A DNA stretch of 5,596 bases. Source: Clostridiaceae bacterium (GTDB taxonomy: Bacteria > Bacillota > Clostridia > Saccharofermentanales > Fastidiosipilaceae). This document shows positions 1 through 5,596 of this stretch, piece by piece. The stretch is taken from assembly GCA_012514965.1 (NCBI GenBank), contig JAAYZH010000172.1:1-5596 (forward strand). Reading direction: 5' to 3'. The stretch's first letter is position 1, and every line of letters begins with the position of its first letter. The notes under the pieces are model-generated. The model saw only the letters and a program-made list of their open reading frames with translations. It was not told where the DNA came from and did no database searches. The translations under genes were made by a program, and so were the position numbers.

Positions 1-529
1 CGCCGATGTGCTCGCGGAAGAGTCTGATATCTTCGAGCGAAGCGCCGGCACTGCCAAAACCGGTCGAAGTCTTGATGAAGTCGGCCCCGGCCGCAGTCAC
101 GGCCTCGCAGAGCGCGACTTTTTCGTTCAAGGTCAAGTAACAAGTCTCAATGATAACTTTCAGGATCTTACCCGGGAGCGATTCACGAATTCCCCTGATC
201 TCCGCTTCGACCAGGCCAAAATTGCCGTCCTTGACATCGCCAAGATTGACCACCATGTCGATTTCTTTGGCCCCTTCGGCCGCAGCCTGAACAGCCTCGG
301 CAATTTTCACTTCTGTGGTTTGGTAGCCCAAAGGAAAACCTATAACGGTACAAATCGTAAGACGATCACCGTAGGCGTCAGCGATACGCTTGACGTAGGA
401 CGGCGGTACACAAACGGAGGCGGTCTGCCACTCAATTGCTTCATCGCAAAGGCTCTGAATCTCAGGCCATGTCGCCGTAGCCTTCAGCAAAGTATGGTCT
501 ACGTGTGTCAAGATTTCTCGAATATCCAA
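1..529 (-). CDS. deoC: Deoxyribose-phosphate aldolase, partial (C-terminus beyond the window's left edge)
   Basis: This cytoplasmic class I aldolase cleaves 2-deoxyribose-5-phosphate to acetaldehyde and glyceraldehyde-3-phosphate, the last step of deoxynucleoside catabolism. About 176 codons are visible of the roughly 220 usual for the short bacterial form. The TIM-barrel motifs are plain: HVDHTLLK (residues 9-16), ASVCVPP (37-43), TVIGFPLG (61-68), EIDMVVN with the expected catalytic Asp91 (89-95), KVIIETCYLT (124-133) and DFIKTSTGFGSAGA (150-163), where Lys153 is the Schiff-base lysine. The second conserved lysine region (GxKxSGGxR) would lie beyond position 1. The start is TTG at 529-527: it follows GAGGAG by 8 bases, the frame has a stop at 577-575, and no in-frame ATG or GTG lies between. 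The gene sits 60 bases after pdp, fitting one transcript. The family assignment is very secure; only the start codon is inferred. Confidence 0.96.
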   Translation of the reverse strand, partial: MDIREILTHVDHTLLKATATWPEIQSLCDEAIEWQTASVCVPPSYVKRIADAYGDRLTICTVIGFPLGYQTTEVKIAEAVQAAAEGAKEIDMVVNLGDVKDGNFGLVEAEIRGIRESLPGKILKVIIETCYLTLNEKVALCEAVTAAGADFIKTSTGFGSAGASLEDIRLFREHIG

Positions 530-537
530 AGCATTAT

Positions 538-543
538 CTCCTC
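538..543 (-). promoter_or_regulatory. Ribosome binding site that decides the deoC TTG start
   Basis: GAGGAG lies 8 bases before the TTG at 529. An ATG at 534-532 is nearer, only 3 bases after the site, but it is out of frame with DeoC and reaches TGA after eight codons. The spacing therefore supports the TTG as the true start. Confidence 0.75.
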
Positions 544-580
544 TTCTTCTCCGGCCCGGCTGAAACCGTGCCTTCTATGC

Positions 581-593
581 TTGATTGAATCAA
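581..593. repeat. Short perfect palindrome TTGATTGAATCAA at the end of pdp
   Basis: Two 6-base arms (TTGATT / AATCAA) flank one central base. The element overlaps the pdp TGA stop (592-590) and enters the 60-base pdp-deoC gap. It has no T-run after it on the minus strand, and a 1-base loop would make a poor RNA hairpin, so it does not look like a terminator. The arms recall the FNR half-site TTGAT...ATCAA, but the spacer is 3 bases where FNR needs 4. It may be chance. The rest of the gap shows only the deoC ribosome binding site. Confidence 0.4.
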
Positions 594-1915
594 CTATAGC
601 GTGTCACGCCGTCGCGATCGATTTTGGCATAGATCAACGGCTCGTCCGGCGGCGCCTGCTTACTCAAGCGAAGTGCACCGCGGAAACGTTCCATCGCCGC
701 AGACAAAAGCACTCTGTCATTAGTCCTGAATTCCGCAATTGCGTCGCCTTTGCGAACATAGTCACCTGTTTTTTTGAGCAAAATAAGTCCGGCGGCCGGG
801 TCTATCTTGCTGTCTAGCGTCATACGCCCTGCACCCAGGAGTGATGAAGCCACGCCAATTTCTTCAGCATTCATGTGGTCAATATACGCGTCCTCCCAGG
901 CATCCAATCCAGCAGAGAAGCGCGCCTGTGGCAAGCGGCTCGGCTCGTCGACAACGGTCGAGTCTCCCCCCTGCGCCGCGATCATCGCCTTCAGGCTGGC
1001 GAGGGCATGCCCATCATGCAACGCCGCTTCTACACGACGCCGGCTCTCGGCCGGACTGAGGTCGAGGGCCAGCTCGAGCATACCTGCTGCCAGACTCAAG
1101 CTCACTTCCGTAAGGTCCAGCGGGCCATCCCCGCGCAAGGTATCGATGGCTTCCTCCACTTCCAGGGCATTGCCGATTTTACGGCCCAGAGGGATGTCCA
1201 TATCGGTCACCAGCGCAGCCGTGCGACGGCCGGCGCGTTCGCCGATCGCCACCATCTTTTCGGCTAGAAGAATCGATTCATCCAAGGTTTTCATAAATGC
1301 GCCGGAGCCGGTTTTGACGTCCAGTAAGATGCAGTCACTGCCGGCGGCGATTTTTTTACTCATTATAGAAGCGGCGATCAAGGGAATACTGTCGACCGTG
1401 GCCGTCACATCTCTGAGCGCGTACAATTTCTTGTCACCGGGGGCCAGGTCGCCGGATTGGCCGATCAAGGCAAGACCTGTCTCGTTCACAATGCGGAAGA
1501 AGTCCTCCCTGCTGAGGGTAGTCCGGAAACCGGGGATGGCTTCCAGCTTATCTACAGTACCGCCGGTATGCCCAAGGCCGCGACCAGACATTTTTGCAAT
1601 CTTGACACCGCAGGCAGCCGCCAGCGGCAAGGCCACCAAGCTGGTTTTGTCCCCGACTCCGCCGGTAGAGTGCTTGTCCGCTTTGCGCCCCGGAATGGCG
1701 GAAAGATCCACCTGGTCTCCGGATTCAGCCAGTGCCGCAGTCAGTGCGTAGGTTTCAGCATCATCCATGCCTTTGAACCAGATGGCCATCAGCATAGCCG
1801 ACATTTGGTAGTCCGGGATCTTACCGGCGACATAGTCGTTCACCATAGCGCGGATCTCAGCTTCGGCGAGAGTTCCGCCGTTGCGTTTCTTGAGAATCAG
1901 ATCATACATTCGCAT
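590..1915 (-). CDS. pdp: Pyrimidine-nucleoside phosphorylase (PyNP; thymidine phosphorylase family)
   Basis: It catalyses reversible phosphorolysis of uridine, thymidine or deoxyuridine to the base and (deoxy)ribose-1-phosphate in the cytoplasm, normally as a homodimer. The 441 residues fit the family length of about 430-440. The expected order is an N-terminal helical domain (about 1-70), the glycosyltransferase-family-3 core (about 75-310) and a C-terminal PyNP domain (about 345-420). Key motifs are KHSTGGVGDK (81-90, phosphate site), the signature SGRGLGHTGGTVDKLE (110-125) and YALRDVTATVDSIPLI (165-180) followed by SIMSKK. Arg168, Ser183 and Lys187 fall at the known pyrimidine-contact positions. 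The sequence resembles Bacillus-type PyNP more than E. coli DeoA, so dual uridine/thymidine activity is likely but not proven. The start at 1915 has GGAGG 9 bases upstream; the ATG two codons later (1909) would be 15 away. The gene follows nupQ by 32 bases and precedes deoC. Confidence 0.97.
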   Translation of the reverse strand: MRMYDLILKKRNGGTLAEAEIRAMVNDYVAGKIPDYQMSAMLMAIWFKGMDDAETYALTAALAESGDQVDLSAIPGRKADKHSTGGVGDKTSLVALPLAAACGVKIAKMSGRGLGHTGGTVDKLEAIPGFRTTLSREDFFRIVNETGLALIGQSGDLAPGDKKLYALRDVTATVDSIPLIAASIMSKKIAAGSDCILLDVKTGSGAFMKTLDESILLAEKMVAIGERAGRRTAALVTDMDIPLGRKIGNALEVEEAIDTLRGDGPLDLTEVSLSLAAGMLELALDLSPAESRRRVEAALHDGHALASLKAMIAAQGGDSTVVDEPSRLPQARFSAGLDAWEDAYIDHMNAEEIGVASSLLGAGRMTLDSKIDPAAGLILLKKTGDYVRKGDAIAEFRTNDRVLLSAAMERFRGALRLSKQAPPDEPLIYAKIDRDGVTRYS

Positions 1916-1924
1916 TGCGAGATG

Positions 1925-1929
1925 CCTCC
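1925..1929 (-). promoter_or_regulatory. pdp ribosome binding site
   Basis: A perfect GGAGG sits 9 bases before the ATG at 1915, inside the 32-base gap after nupQ. It favours the first of two close ATG codons (MRM...). I see no promoter or terminator in this gap, so pdp is probably read from the transporter transcript. Confidence 0.8.
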
Positions 1930-1947
1930 AATTTATCTAGCTGAAAA

Positions 1948-2901
1948 TTAGCGGGTGCTTTTGTCAAACGGTACACCGGAAGAACGCGGGGCCTGCGAGC
2001 GCTTGGAGAAGAATGCAAGCGCTACCAGAGTCGCCACATAGGGCAGCATTTTGTAAACATTGCTGGGCAGCGGCAGTCCCTTGAGGAAGGGTATGCCGGA
2101 GTACGCACTTGCGAACGTCTTCATCAGGCCAAAGAAAAATGCTGCTCCCAATATCGAACCCGGACGCCAGTTGCCGAAAATCAAGACCGCCAAGGCCAAA
2201 AAGCCGTAGCCGGCGACCGTAGCATTGAAGTTCGTCGAAGTAGGAATAACAAAGACCAGGCCGCCTATACCGGCCAGCATACCTGAGATAAAAACACCTT
2301 TGTAGCGGATACGGTAGACATTGATACCCACAGCGTCAGCAGCCTGAGGGTATTCACCACAGGAGCGCAGACGCAATCCAAAACGAGTTTTCTTGATCAC
2401 GATGGCTGCAACCACAAAGATCGCGAGGCCCAGATATGTTGTGATATAAGCGTTTTGGAAGAACAAAGCGCCGATCACGGGGATGTCACCGAGCACGGGG
2501 ACTTTGGCCAGACGGAAGGTATCGTTGAAGGGGATCTGCTGGACCTTCTGAACGGAACGGGTAATAAAAATCGCGAAGGCAGGCGCAAACATGTTGAGCG
2601 CAGTACCGCTGATGACCTGATTCGCGCGCAGAGTAATCGCGGCATAAGCATGCAGCAGGGAGAAAACGCCGCCCGCGGCACCGGCTACCAGAACTGCCAG
2701 CAAAAGCAGAATCTGTCCGCTGATCTGATCCTGCGTGAGATTGATAAACAAGATGCTGACAAAGGCGCCCATGATCATGATTCCTTCAAGGGCAATGTTC
2801 ACTACGCCGCTGCGCTCCGAAAACATACCGCCCAAAGCAACGATCAGCAGAGGAATCGCAAAAAACATGGTCTGTTGGACAACAAAGGAAAGTGTGTTCA
2901 T
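1948..2901 (-). CDS. nupQ: Nucleoside ABC transporter permease, NupQ/YufQ-like (second permease)
   Basis: This inner-membrane subunit of a BMP-type nucleoside importer would pair with the NupP-like permease as a heterodimer. Its 317 residues belong to the branched-chain amino acid/sugar permease family (BPD_transp_2). About eight hydrophobic segments are visible, near 8-24, 33-54, 64-84, 95-115, 150-170, 203-220, 230-255 and 283-300. Family motifs are GGMFSERSGVVNIALEG (24-40), LRANQVISGTALNMFA (91-106) and the cytoplasmic loop LRLRSCGEYPQAADAVGINV (176-195), which should meet the ATPase. The C-terminus is a short hydrophilic tail. The ATG overlaps the nupP stop by 4 bases (ATGA, 2901-2898), so translation is probably coupled. 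The gene name follows the Bacillus subtilis guanosine transporter; the actual substrate is not readable from sequence, and pdp and deoC next door suggest pyrimidine or deoxynucleosides may be included. Confidence 0.93.
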   Translation of the reverse strand: MNTLSFVVQQTMFFAIPLLIVALGGMFSERSGVVNIALEGIMIMGAFVSILFINLTQDQISGQILLLLAVLVAGAAGGVFSLLHAYAAITLRANQVISGTALNMFAPAFAIFITRSVQKVQQIPFNDTFRLAKVPVLGDIPVIGALFFQNAYITTYLGLAIFVVAAIVIKKTRFGLRLRSCGEYPQAADAVGINVYRIRYKGVFISGMLAGIGGLVFVIPTSTNFNATVAGYGFLALAVLIFGNWRPGSILGAAFFFGLMKTFASAYSGIPFLKGLPLPSNVYKMLPYVATLVALAFFSKRSQAPRSSGVPFDKSTR

Positions 2902-4010
2902 CTCTCTTCCTCCTCCTTAACGGCCGCAGCTTTACGTTTGGCGAGCAGCTGCTCCATCAGGTTCTTGAATAGCAGGGTAAACGCGCTGCAGTAGATAATG
3001 ACAGCGATGATCATGTCAATTACTTCCGGTGTGAATTCGAACAGCTGGAGGTTGTAACCGCCTACGGTCAGGCTGGCCACAAACAGGCCGCTGAAGAAAA
3101 TACCGATGGGGTTATTCAAGCCCAGCAGGGCGACCGGAATGCCGTTAAAGCCCTGCGGCGCCAGCACATCCACCACCTGGAGGAAGACACCGGTCTGGCC
3201 GAGATACATCAGGCCGCCGCCGATACCCGCCAGCGCGCCGGAGATGACCATAGATACCACGATGCTGCGTTTGGAATTGATGCCTGCATAACGGCTGGCA
3301 AAGGGATTCAGGCCCACAGCCCGCAGCTCGTAGCCAAACGTCGTTTTCGAAACAATAATGTAAACAATGATGACGAAGACGATACAAATCAGGATGCTCA
3401 TGTTGAGATAGGAACCCTTGAAAGCCTCCGCCAGTCCCAGCGTCGGAATTTTGGCTGCCGCTTTGACCGGCCGCGACTGGTTACGCAGCTGATCGTAAAC
3501 TGTTTCAACCACGAGCATATTCACCAGGTACATGCCGATGTAATTAAGCATGATGGCAGAAATGACTTCATTCACATTGCGATACGCCTTGAGGAAACCC
3601 GGGATACTGCCCCAGACAGCACCGACCAGCATAGCGCCAAGCACGGCTACGACCCAGTGAATCGGGGCCGGCAGGAAAGTCCATTTGCTGCCAATATAGA
3701 TGGCGGCAAATGCGCCGGTGGTGAATTGGCCGGGTGTGCCGATATTAAAGAGCCCCGTTCGATAGGCAAAACCTACGGATAAACCAGTCATGATGATTGG
3801 AACCGCGATGTTGATCATTTGGCCGATCGAACTTGCGCCGCCGAAAAAACCACCGCGCAATATCGTGACAAAACCGTCAACCGCTTGATCCGGGTGCGAC
3901 ACCAGAAGAATAATAAAGCCGAACAGCAGACCTATCAAGATGGCGATAATGGAAGACGCAAAGCTCATCAGGCCGCGATTGCGCCGGCTGCGTTTACTCA
4001 GGTCACTCAT
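2898..4010 (-). CDS. nupP: Nucleoside ABC transporter permease, NupP/YufP-like (first permease)
   Basis: This inner-membrane permease of the BMP-type nucleoside importer is 370 residues long, usual for the larger partner, and belongs to BPD_transp_2. A basic cytoplasmic N-terminus (KRSRRNR, 6-12) precedes the first membrane helix (about 17-38). Further hydrophobic segments lie near 62-82, 113-135, 145-168, 202-221, 248-270, 295-317 and 327-348. Family motifs are FNIGTPGQFTTGAFAA (88-103), NVNEVISAIMLNYIGMYLVN (145-164) and the ATPase-facing loop ELRAVGLNPFASRYAGI (228-244). The C-terminus is charged (KRKAAAVKEEEER). The start ATG at 4010 overlaps the ATPase stop by 4 bases, with AGAGGGGG 8 bases upstream inside the ATPase gene. 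Overlaps at both ends show that it belongs to one transporter unit. Assignment to the nucleoside branch rests on the motifs together with the neighbouring ATPase, second permease, pdp and deoC. Confidence 0.93.
   Translation of the reverse strand: MSDLSKRSRRNRGLMSFASSIIAILIGLLFGFIILLVSHPDQAVDGFVTILRGGFFGGASSIGQMINIAVPIIMTGLSVGFAYRTGLFNIGTPGQFTTGAFAAIYIGSKWTFLPAPIHWVVAVLGAMLVGAVWGSIPGFLKAYRNVNEVISAIMLNYIGMYLVNMLVVETVYDQLRNQSRPVKAAAKIPTLGLAEAFKGSYLNMSILICIVFVIIVYIIVSKTTFGYELRAVGLNPFASRYAGINSKRSIVVSMVISGALAGIGGGLMYLGQTGVFLQVVDVLAPQGFNGIPVALLGLNNPIGIFFSGLFVASLTVGGYNLQLFEFTPEVIDMIIAVIIYCSAFTLLFKNLMEQLLAKRKAAAVKEEEER
2909..2916 (-). promoter_or_regulatory. Strong nupQ ribosome binding site inside the nupP coding end
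   Basis: GGAGGAGG carries two overlapping GGAGG cores, 10 and 7 bases before the nupQ ATG at 2901. It is also nupP coding sequence and contributes to that protein's acidic KEEEER tail. Confidence 0.85.
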
Positions 4011-5533
4011 ACTGCCTGCCCCCTCTTCTGCCCGGCCATATAGAGACCAAGCTCGCGTATATCGATCTTCTTCGGGTCAAGTTCGCCAACGATCTGCCCT
4101 TCGTACATGACCAGAATACGGTCACTCAAGTTTATCACCTCATCAAGTTCAAACGAAACCAGCAGTACGGCTTTGCCAGCATCGCGCTGAGCCAGAAGCT
4201 GACTGTGAATGTACTCAATCGCACCTACATCCAGGCCGCGTACGGGCTGTACCGCTACGATCAGGTCTGAACCTCTGTCCAATTCTCTGGCCAAAATCGC
4301 CTTCTGCTGATTACCGCCGGACATGCTGCGGGCCATGGATTCCGGTCCTTCTGCACTGCGGATGTCAAAACGTTCAGACAATTGATTCGCATAATCCTCG
4401 ACTGCGTCAAAGCGTATGAAACCATTCTTCTGGAACTGCGGCAGGTAGTAGGTCTGCAAGACCAGGTTCTGCTGCAGTGTGTAATCCAAAATGAGACCGA
4501 ATTTCTGTCTGTCCTCGGGTATGTGGGAGAAGCCTGCCAGACAGCGCTGACGAATGCTATCTCGGCTGATATCCTTGCCGTTCAGGGAGATCTTGCCCTC
4601 CGCAATCGGCTCAATGCCAGTTAATCCATAGACCAGCTCAGACTGTCCATTGCCGTCGACACCCGCTATACAGACGATCTCGCCGCGACGAACCTGGAAC
4701 GACACGTTGTCGACCAAAGCCTTCGTACTATGGGGCCTTCGAACCGAAAGACCTTCCACATCCAGAACAACTTCTCCGGGATCGGCCTCTTCCTTCTGCA
4801 AGAGAAAAACCACCGGCCGACCGACCATCATCTCAGACAGTTGCTCTGGCGTGACTTCGGGAACCTGCACGGTACCGACCAGACGTCCCTTGCGTAAAAC
4901 CGTAACCGAGTCGGCAACCGCCATAATCTCTTTCAATTTATGTGTAATGAAAATGATTGATTTGCCCTCTTCGACCAGCTGACGCATGATCTCCATCAGC
5001 TCATCGATCTCCTGGGGCGTCAGAACAGCCGTAGGCTCGTCAAAAATCAGGATGTCATTGTCACTGTAGAGCATCTTCAAGATCTCCACACGTTGCTGCA
5101 TCCCGACCGTAATATCACTGATCAGCGCATCCGGATCAATCGCGAAACTATAACGTTCACTCAGGGAGACCACCTTCTGCCTGGCCTCCTCCATGCGTAA
5201 AAACCCGCGGTTTGTGGTCTCATGCCCAAGGACAATATTCTCCAGAACAGTGAAGTTATGGACCAGCTTAAAGTGCTGATGGACCATGCCGATTCCCAAG
5301 TCATTCGCGTCATTGGGATTGCGGATCACCACATCCTCCCCATTGATACGAATGCTGCCCTGTTCGGCAGTATACATGCCAAACAAGACACTCATCAGTG
5401 TCGACTTGCCGGCTCCGTTCTCGCCCAGCAACGCGTGTATGGCGCCTTTCTCTAACGTGAAAGAAACATCATCAATCGCCTTAAAATTGCCAAACTGCTT
5501 GGTGATGTTCTTCATCTCAACAACGTATTCCAC
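4007..5533 (-). CDS. nupO: Nucleoside ABC transporter ATP-binding protein, NupO/YufO-like (two fused ATPase domains)
   Basis: This 508-residue cytoplasmic subunit powers the importer and carries two fused nucleotide-binding domains, as usual for the sugar/nucleoside branch. Domain 1 (about 5-245) has Walker A GENGAGKST (37-45), the Q-loop VHQHF (84-88), a degenerate signature ITVGMQQRVE (141-150), Walker B ILIFDEP (161-167) and the H-loop FITHKL (His198). Domain 2 (about 255-505) has a Walker A lacking its lysine (AGVDGNGQSE, 290-299; Gln297 in its place), a canonical signature SMSGGNQQK (403-411), Walker B ending in Gln429 (VAVQPVRGLD) and no H-loop histidine (LLVSFELDEV). Such asymmetry is normal in this family: a complete signature faces the intact Walker A of domain 1. 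The start is GTG at 5533, 7 bases after GGAGG, with an in-frame TGA directly upstream. ATG codons at 5537 and 5547 are out of frame; Met7 (5515) is a less likely alternative. It is the first complete gene of the operon here. Confidence 0.96.
   Translation of the reverse strand: MEYVVEMKNITKQFGNFKAIDDVSFTLEKGAIHALLGENGAGKSTLMSVLFGMYTAEQGSIRINGEDVVIRNPNDANDLGIGMVHQHFKLVHNFTVLENIVLGHETTNRGFLRMEEARQKVVSLSERYSFAIDPDALISDITVGMQQRVEILKMLYSDNDILIFDEPTAVLTPQEIDELMEIMRQLVEEGKSIIFITHKLKEIMAVADSVTVLRKGRLVGTVQVPEVTPEQLSEMMVGRPVVFLLQKEEADPGEVVLDVEGLSVRRPHSTKALVDNVSFQVRRGEIVCIAGVDGNGQSELVYGLTGIEPIAEGKISLNGKDISRDSIRQRCLAGFSHIPEDRQKFGLILDYTLQQNLVLQTYYLPQFQKNGFIRFDAVEDYANQLSERFDIRSAEGPESMARSMSGGNQQKAILARELDRGSDLIVAVQPVRGLDVGAIEYIHSQLLAQRDAGKAVLLVSFELDEVINLSDRILVMYEGQIVGELDPKKIDIRELGLYMAGQKRGQAV
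4019..4026 (-). promoter_or_regulatory. nupP ribosome binding site inside the ATPase coding end
   Basis: AGAGGGGG lies 8 bases before the nupP ATG at 4010 and codes for part of the ATPase C-terminus (KRGQAV). It is a weaker match than GGAGG, so coupling through the ATGA overlap may matter more here. Confidence 0.6.
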
Positions 5534-5540
5534 TCATAAT

Positions 5541-5545
5541 CCTCC
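5541..5545 (-). promoter_or_regulatory. Ribosome binding site that decides the nupO GTG start
   Basis: A perfect GGAGG is followed by 7 bases (ATTATGA) and then GTG at 5533. The ATG inside that spacer (5537-5535) is only 3 bases away and in another frame, so GTG is the supported start. Confidence 0.8.
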
Positions 5546-5556
5546 ATTGCGCAATG
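5545..5556. repeat. Perfect 12-base palindrome CATTGCGCAATG next to the nupO ribosome binding site
   Basis: The sequence equals its own reverse complement and shares its edge base with the GGAGG site. It has no loop, so it is more likely a protein-binding site than an RNA hairpin, if it is functional at all. No regulator family is recognised from it. Confidence 0.4.
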
Positions 5557-5560
5557 CAGG

Positions 5561-5576
5561 CTGTAAGATCTCACAG
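5561..5576. repeat. Near-perfect 16-base inverted repeat CTGTGAGATCTTACAG
   Basis: Seven of eight base pairs match around a central AGATCT; the odd pair would be G-U in RNA on the minus strand. It touches the TATACT hexamer, where a repressor operator would often sit. The half-sites recall CRP (TGTGA...TCACA), but the spacer is 4 rather than 6 bases, so CRP is not supported. Confidence 0.4.
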
Positions 5577-5596
5577 TATACAGCCGGAGTTTCAAC

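Larger units (their letters stand above)
5534..5596 (-). other. Leader or intergenic stretch ahead of nupO, cut by the window edge
   Basis: These 63 bases hold the nupO ribosome binding site and two short palindromes (5545-5556 and 5561-5576). A TATACT hexamer (5580-5575) resembles a -10 box, but a matching -35 would lie beyond the window, so no promoter can be called. One minus-strand frame is open from the edge to the TGA at 5536-5534, so the end of an upstream gene, for example a BMP-family lipoprotein, is possible. The roughly 20 residues visible are not recognisable. Confidence 0.4.

Noticed and set aside
530..589. Terminator between pdp and deoC
   Set aside because: No GC-rich stem followed by a T-run is present on the minus strand. 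The small CCGG-G-CCGG repeat near 551-559 is too short and is followed by purines.
8..817. Plus-strand open frame of 269 codons across deoC and the end of pdp
   Set aside because: It runs antisense through two well-supported genes and their gap, has no recognisable motif, and low-complexity stretches such as SSSSP come from the reverse of the deoC ribosome binding region.
774..1751. Long plus-strand open frame of 325 codons opposite pdp
   Set aside because: It lies antisense within a clear pdp gene. Its translation is rich in Ser, Ala, Pro and Arg with no domain or motif, as expected for a shadow frame over a GC-rich gene.
4007..4820. Second ATPase domain lacking the Walker A lysine, catalytic acidic residue and H-loop histidine, as if decaying
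   Set aside because: This degeneracy is normal for the fused ATPases of the sugar/nucleoside importer family; the intact signature SGGNQQ completes the active site of domain 1.
5561..5576. CRP/FNR-type binding site
   Set aside because: The half-sites TGTGA / TTACA are separated by 4 bases, not the 6 needed for CRP, and they do not match FNR's TTGAT/ATCAA half-sites.
1..5596. A hidden novel system, such as a defence, mobile or RNA-based element
   Set aside because: Almost every base belongs to a recognised nucleoside uptake and catabolism gene. No repeats, integrase or transposase, tRNA or rRNA sequence, or unexplained long gap was seen.

Overview
The window reads as one compact, entirely minus-strand operon for nucleoside uptake and breakdown. 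In transcription order (high to low coordinate) it holds an ABC transporter ATPase (nupO-like, 5533-4007), two transporter permeases (nupP-like, 4010-2898; nupQ-like, 2901-1948), a pyrimidine-nucleoside phosphorylase (pdp, 1915-590) and deoxyribose-phosphate aldolase (deoC, from 529 and running off the left edge). Genes fill nearly the whole window. The non-coding parts are about 63 bases ahead of the ATPase, 32 bases before pdp and 60 bases before deoC.

The genes form a simple route. The transporter would bring nucleosides in with a BMP-family lipoprotein that is not in this window. Pdp would phosphorolyse uridine or thymidine to free base and (deoxy)ribose-1-phosphate. After isomerisation by a phosphopentomutase (deoB, also not seen here), DeoC would cleave deoxyribose-5-phosphate to acetaldehyde and glyceraldehyde-3-phosphate for central metabolism. 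Both joints within the transporter are 4-base ATGA stop/start overlaps, and the ribosome binding sites there lie inside the preceding gene. This points to translational coupling and stoichiometric production of the subunits.

The organism is probably a Bacillota (Firmicutes) member, perhaps an anaerobic Clostridia-type bacterium with about half G+C. The reasons are strong GGAGG-type Shine-Dalgarno sites before every gene, GTG and TTG starts beside ATG, the Bacillus-type PyNP sequence, and a NupOPQ-type transporter next to pdp and deoC. This is inference from sequence style and gene content; no marker gene fixes the taxon.

I found no RNA gene, mobile element, CRISPR array, convincing terminator or broken gene. 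Nothing supports a previously undescribed system. The points worth a second look are small: start-codon choices, short palindromes ahead of the ATPase and at the pdp stop codon, and the question of which nucleoside the transporter carries.
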